Source: Psilocybe azurescens (lineage: Eukaryota > Basidiomycota > Agaricomycetes > Agaricales > Agrocybaceae). Taken from it: DNA of 64,000 nt. The stretch is from contig JAJIRX010000885.1 of assembly GCA_023853785.1 (NCBI GenBank), positions 1-64,000 on the forward strand. Direction: 5' to 3'. Below the pieces are notes generated by a model. It saw only the letters and a program-made list of their open reading frames with translations, was not told the DNA's origin and searched no databases. This document shows, one piece after another, positions 61,017-64,000 of the stretch. Positions within the stretch are counted from its first letter, which is position 1. Each line of letters starts with the position of its first letter. Both the position numbers and the translations under genes were made by a program.

Positions 61017-63597
61017 ATGTTCTCTTCCCTTGAAAGCAATTCTCAATCCTTTTCATCGTACTTTCAAAGCGATACCTCAGATTGTAAGCCTAACTGTTAT
61101 TCAGTGCTTATGCCACAGTTTTCTCATAGAGTATTCTAGCTAGTGGTTCGATGGCTGGCTTAACTCCCAAGAAGACGACTTCGGCCAGCTCTTCACTACA
61201 TAATACGACAGAAGAGATGAAAACTGCTCTGAAGAAAGATCTCGACGGCCATGTATACGATCAGGTCTCGGTTGCAGAGTTTGTGGAACACGTCTGGAAA
61301 TTGGACCAGAAACATTGAAGAAGATTAACGATGCAAGTTTCCAGCTATGTCAGAACCTCTCGCAAAATATCGACAAGTTTTGACGCTGGGAGGAAAGTTC
61401 TCCGAACCCGAACTTCATCAACCATTCCATGAGATGGCCAGGGGTCTACTCAAGGATGTTTGTGATCACCTCTCCATCGACCACGGCATGCTCACGACAT
61501 ACTTTTGGGACGGATGTGGAAGAGCTATCTTACGCAGCAAATCAGCAAATGCCGTTAAGGAACGAATCAGGAAGCCCGATTTACTCGAGGTTTATATTCC
61601 AATGCCTGAAGATGGGCAACCAGGTTTGAATCCGGATGAGTCGCCGATTCCCAAAGACGCTCCCAGACCTACGTGGCATGAGGTTCGTGCTTCGGTTGAA
61701 TTCAAGAAGAAGAAACTTGAAGAGGAACCATTACCGGCCTCTGACCTTGCCTCCATCCCTGAAGAAGATCAGTCGATGCCTACGACTGGTACTGGGGCAG
61801 GGCCCAAGGCTCGCACTACTAGACGTCGAGCAAGAACTACGGCATCATCCGATTCAAATGTGGATTCTAGTGACAGTGCTCGGACTGGAAGCAAACGCTC
61901 CGCGAGCTCTCTCCAGTGACAATCGTCCAACGAAGAAGGCCCGGGCCAAGATCAACGTCTCCCAAGACGAGCTCCAGCTCGCAACCTATGCCCTGGAGTG
62001 TCTGCATGTGGGAAACCGGCACTATGTGACTGGTATATTCATCGATGGCTTCTCAATCAAACTTTGGTATTATGATCGAACGGCCGCAATGTGCACTGGT
62101 TTTTTTGATTTTGGGACAGCATCTGGCACTACCGATCTGGCGCTCACTCTTTTGCGCTCAGTCAGTGCAATATGCAGCAAGCTGGCTTCGACCCTTATTT
62201 GCACCGAATCACCCTCCCGGAAGCTGGCCAGTTTATCCAGCCATCGTTTATTGTACCTTTGGTCAGACCTGAAGAAGATGTCACAAAGCTATGCTACAGA
62301 TTCCCATCTCTAGCTCCACAGAACGATTGTATCTTCACGGCTCAGGAAATTATTGCTCAGTATAAGGGAATCACTGGTCGTGGCACCACCGCTATTGCTG
62401 GTAAAATTGGGTCTGTCGGAGGTGCTCTCTCCGAACGTCTTTATGTGCTCAAGATGAGCTGGCAGTACATCACTCGAAAACATGAAGGGGATATCGTTCG
62501 CCAATTGCGGGATGCTCTTCCAGGATGGACCGACCATCTTCCTGACCCCGTATTCCACACCAAACTCACTGGCACCGAACTCGGGCTTCCGACGCGTATC
62601 ATTCGAGAGATCCTTGAGAAAGATGGTCGGACCTCTATTTCTGGAAAAAATGATCGGGACCTTCATGTTATCGTCACGAATCGCTATAAAAACATCTGGA
62701 AAGCTAAGGACGTTGAAGAATTCAAACGTATCTTCCTTGACTGTGTCGAATGTAAGGGACCTCGGTTTATTCATATTTAGTGTTTTAATCCGACCAAAAT
62801 CTCCCTTAGGCCACTATCATGCTTATCACACAGGCCGGGTTCTCCATCGTGATGTCAGCGAGAACAACCTCATGATATACCAACCTGGTATCACAGACAA
62901 AGATTCTGTGGACTCGGACAAGGACTCGGACAAGAAGGACTCGAACAAAAAGGATTCGGACAACGCAATTAGCCATCCATCTTTGGTTTCTCCTCCGACA
63001 AGAGGAATTCTTAACGACTTTGACATGGCTGCAGTCTTGAATTCAGACGGCGGAATCGACTCTGATCGTGGCCCGCATCATCATCTCACTGGTACCCTTC
63101 CTTTCATGGCCCGTGATCTTTTGTTGCCTCAGGCGTACCGTTCAAACGATTCACTGGATTCATCCATTGCTCATTTCTATCGTTACGATCTTGAATCGTT
63201 CTATTATATCTTAATATGGGCGGCTACGCACTATAACCTCAAAACAGGCCGTCGCGTGGGTCCAAAAACAGGCGAGAAATCACATTTGGAACAATGGAAT
63301 AAGAATGAGGATGGCGATACCCAAGAGGCCTATTATGCTAAGAACTCTCTTTACTCAGGCATATACTTGAAGCCAATCATAGTCGATGTACGAAAAGAAT
63401 GGCAAGGTCTTTGGGACAAGTGGATCGAACCATTGTCTAGGATGTTCCGCAAAGGGTTTCATGCTCAAGACATGGCTCGAGAGGACAAAGAGGCCGACTT
63501 CGACTACGCTACATGTGGTGGTCATATAACCTTCGAGAAATTTATGTTGGCTATTGGAGAGACCCCTCGTGGTTTGAACCCAATAACTACCGCATAA
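61017..63597 (+). CDS. FunK1-type protein kinase
   Basis: Fungal-type kinase 1, a family greatly expanded in mushrooms; substrates unknown. Exons 61017-61083 (MFSSLESNSQSFSSYFQSD), 61140-62751 and 62810-63597. N-terminal part: SLHNTTEEMKTALKKDLDGH, VAEFVEHVWKL, FHEMARGLLKDVCDHL, a Ser/Thr/Arg-rich linker (KARTTRRRARTTASSDS). Kinase core: FIDGFSIKLWYYDR, ISERLYVLKMSW-like LSERLYVLKMSW, catalytic loop HRDVSENNLM, metal loop NDFDMAA (DFD for DFG), GTLPFMARDLL, DLESFYYILIW. Frame slips at 61303 (GG), 61378-61381 (T4), about 61905 and 62150-62153 (T4) interrupt it; each needs one base. Kinase-essential Asp residues of HRD and DFD are present. Confidence 0.85.
62895..62970 (+). repeat. Asp/Lys/Ser low-complexity repeat in FunK1
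   Basis: Imperfect repeat of DSDKD/DKKDS units (DSDKDSDKKDSNKKDSD) between the catalytic HRD loop and the DFD metal loop. In frame, so it lengthens a surface loop near the active site rather than breaking the gene. Confidence 0.8.
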
Positions 63598-64000
63598 GAA
63601 AGATGTATATATAAATCCTATTCAATCTGTATTTTATCAATTATTCGTGTACTCATTTTACGTTCTTTCGGCGTCCATGTAAGTATTTAGTATCTCATTA
63701 TATGTCAAGTGTGCCTCATTCTGCTCGTCCGTGTCAGTACATTGTCGAGTGTTAATGTATCTCTAATTCCCACTGATTCTGTTTTCCACTCACATGCATT
63801 TAATTCGAGTCAACACATCTTCACCTCTCTATTCTTTCTTCAAGGATGGTAGGACCGTTAATTCCAGGCGTCGTGCAGACTTGTAAGTTGTTCAAATACG
63901 AGGGATTTAAGAAGCTACGGTCGATTCTATGTCTAAAATAGATCCTAAACACAAGCCAATTTTACACTGCTATTAACATGAAGTTAGAATTAGGCTGGTC
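63598..64000. other. Right end of window
   Basis: FunK1 3' flank. An ATG at about 63845, followed by a GTAAG donor at about 63880, could be the first exon of the next gene to the right, but there is too little sequence to support a call. Confidence 0.25.

Overview
The window reads as a chromosomal piece of a mushroom-forming basidiomycete (Agaricomycetes). Genes are dense and intron-rich (introns about 50-70 nt, GT..AG), both strands are used, and the families are typical of that group: a FunK1 kinase, vpr-type subtilases, an Asl1-type GH128, pterin-dehydratase-like proteins, large F-box families and small secreted proteins. There is no prokaryotic, organellar or viral block.

Layout. 1-5.5 kb: a CCHC zinc-knuckle protein (ZCCHC9-like), an aldo/keto reductase, a PCD/DCoH-like gene on the minus strand and a secreted GH128 glucanase. 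6.7-10.6 kb: a secreted subtilase. 11.2-13.7 kb: a cytochrome P450. 14.3-35.3 kb: an F-box nest with three tandem units of about 6.2 kb (16.1-22.25, 22.26-28.43, 28.43-33.1 kb), each with one F-box gene, plus at least four decayed F-box relics. 36.3-37.7 kb: an old-yellow-enzyme oxidoreductase. 38.1-38.9 kb: a single-pass membrane protein (minus). 40.9-43.4 kb: CCR4 deadenylase (minus). 43.9-45.0 kb: a sirtuin (minus). 45.2-46.5 kb: an unknown basidiomycete-type protein. 48.8-49.3 kb: a small secreted six-cysteine protein. 50.0-50.65 kb: a retroelement gag-like relic. 50.8-52.6 kb: an unrelated F-box gene (minus). 53.3-54.7 kb: mevalonate diphosphate decarboxylase. 54.9-58.7 kb: a second subtilase (minus), paralogous to the first. 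61.0-63.6 kb: a FunK1 kinase.

Two things stand out. First, the F-box nest is a clear case of tandem duplication and decay, in which noncoding flanks of neighbouring copies are almost identical while the LRR-like coding parts have diverged. Second, nearly every gene, including essential MVD1 and CCR4, is broken by one or more one-base indels. Many lie in short C, T, G or A runs and can be pinned by comparing paralogs within the window. The simplest reading is consensus errors in the assembly, so most broken reading frames here should not be called pseudogenes. The F-box relics, with many stops and lost segments, are the real exceptions.

The genes do not form one pathway. The secreted enzymes (two subtilases, GH128, small secreted protein) fit a saprotroph or plant-associated secretome. 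The F-box genes fit the expanded ubiquitin-ligase adaptor repertoire of mushrooms. MVD1, CCR4, ZCCHC9-like and the sirtuin are housekeeping genes. I found no convincing new multi-gene system.
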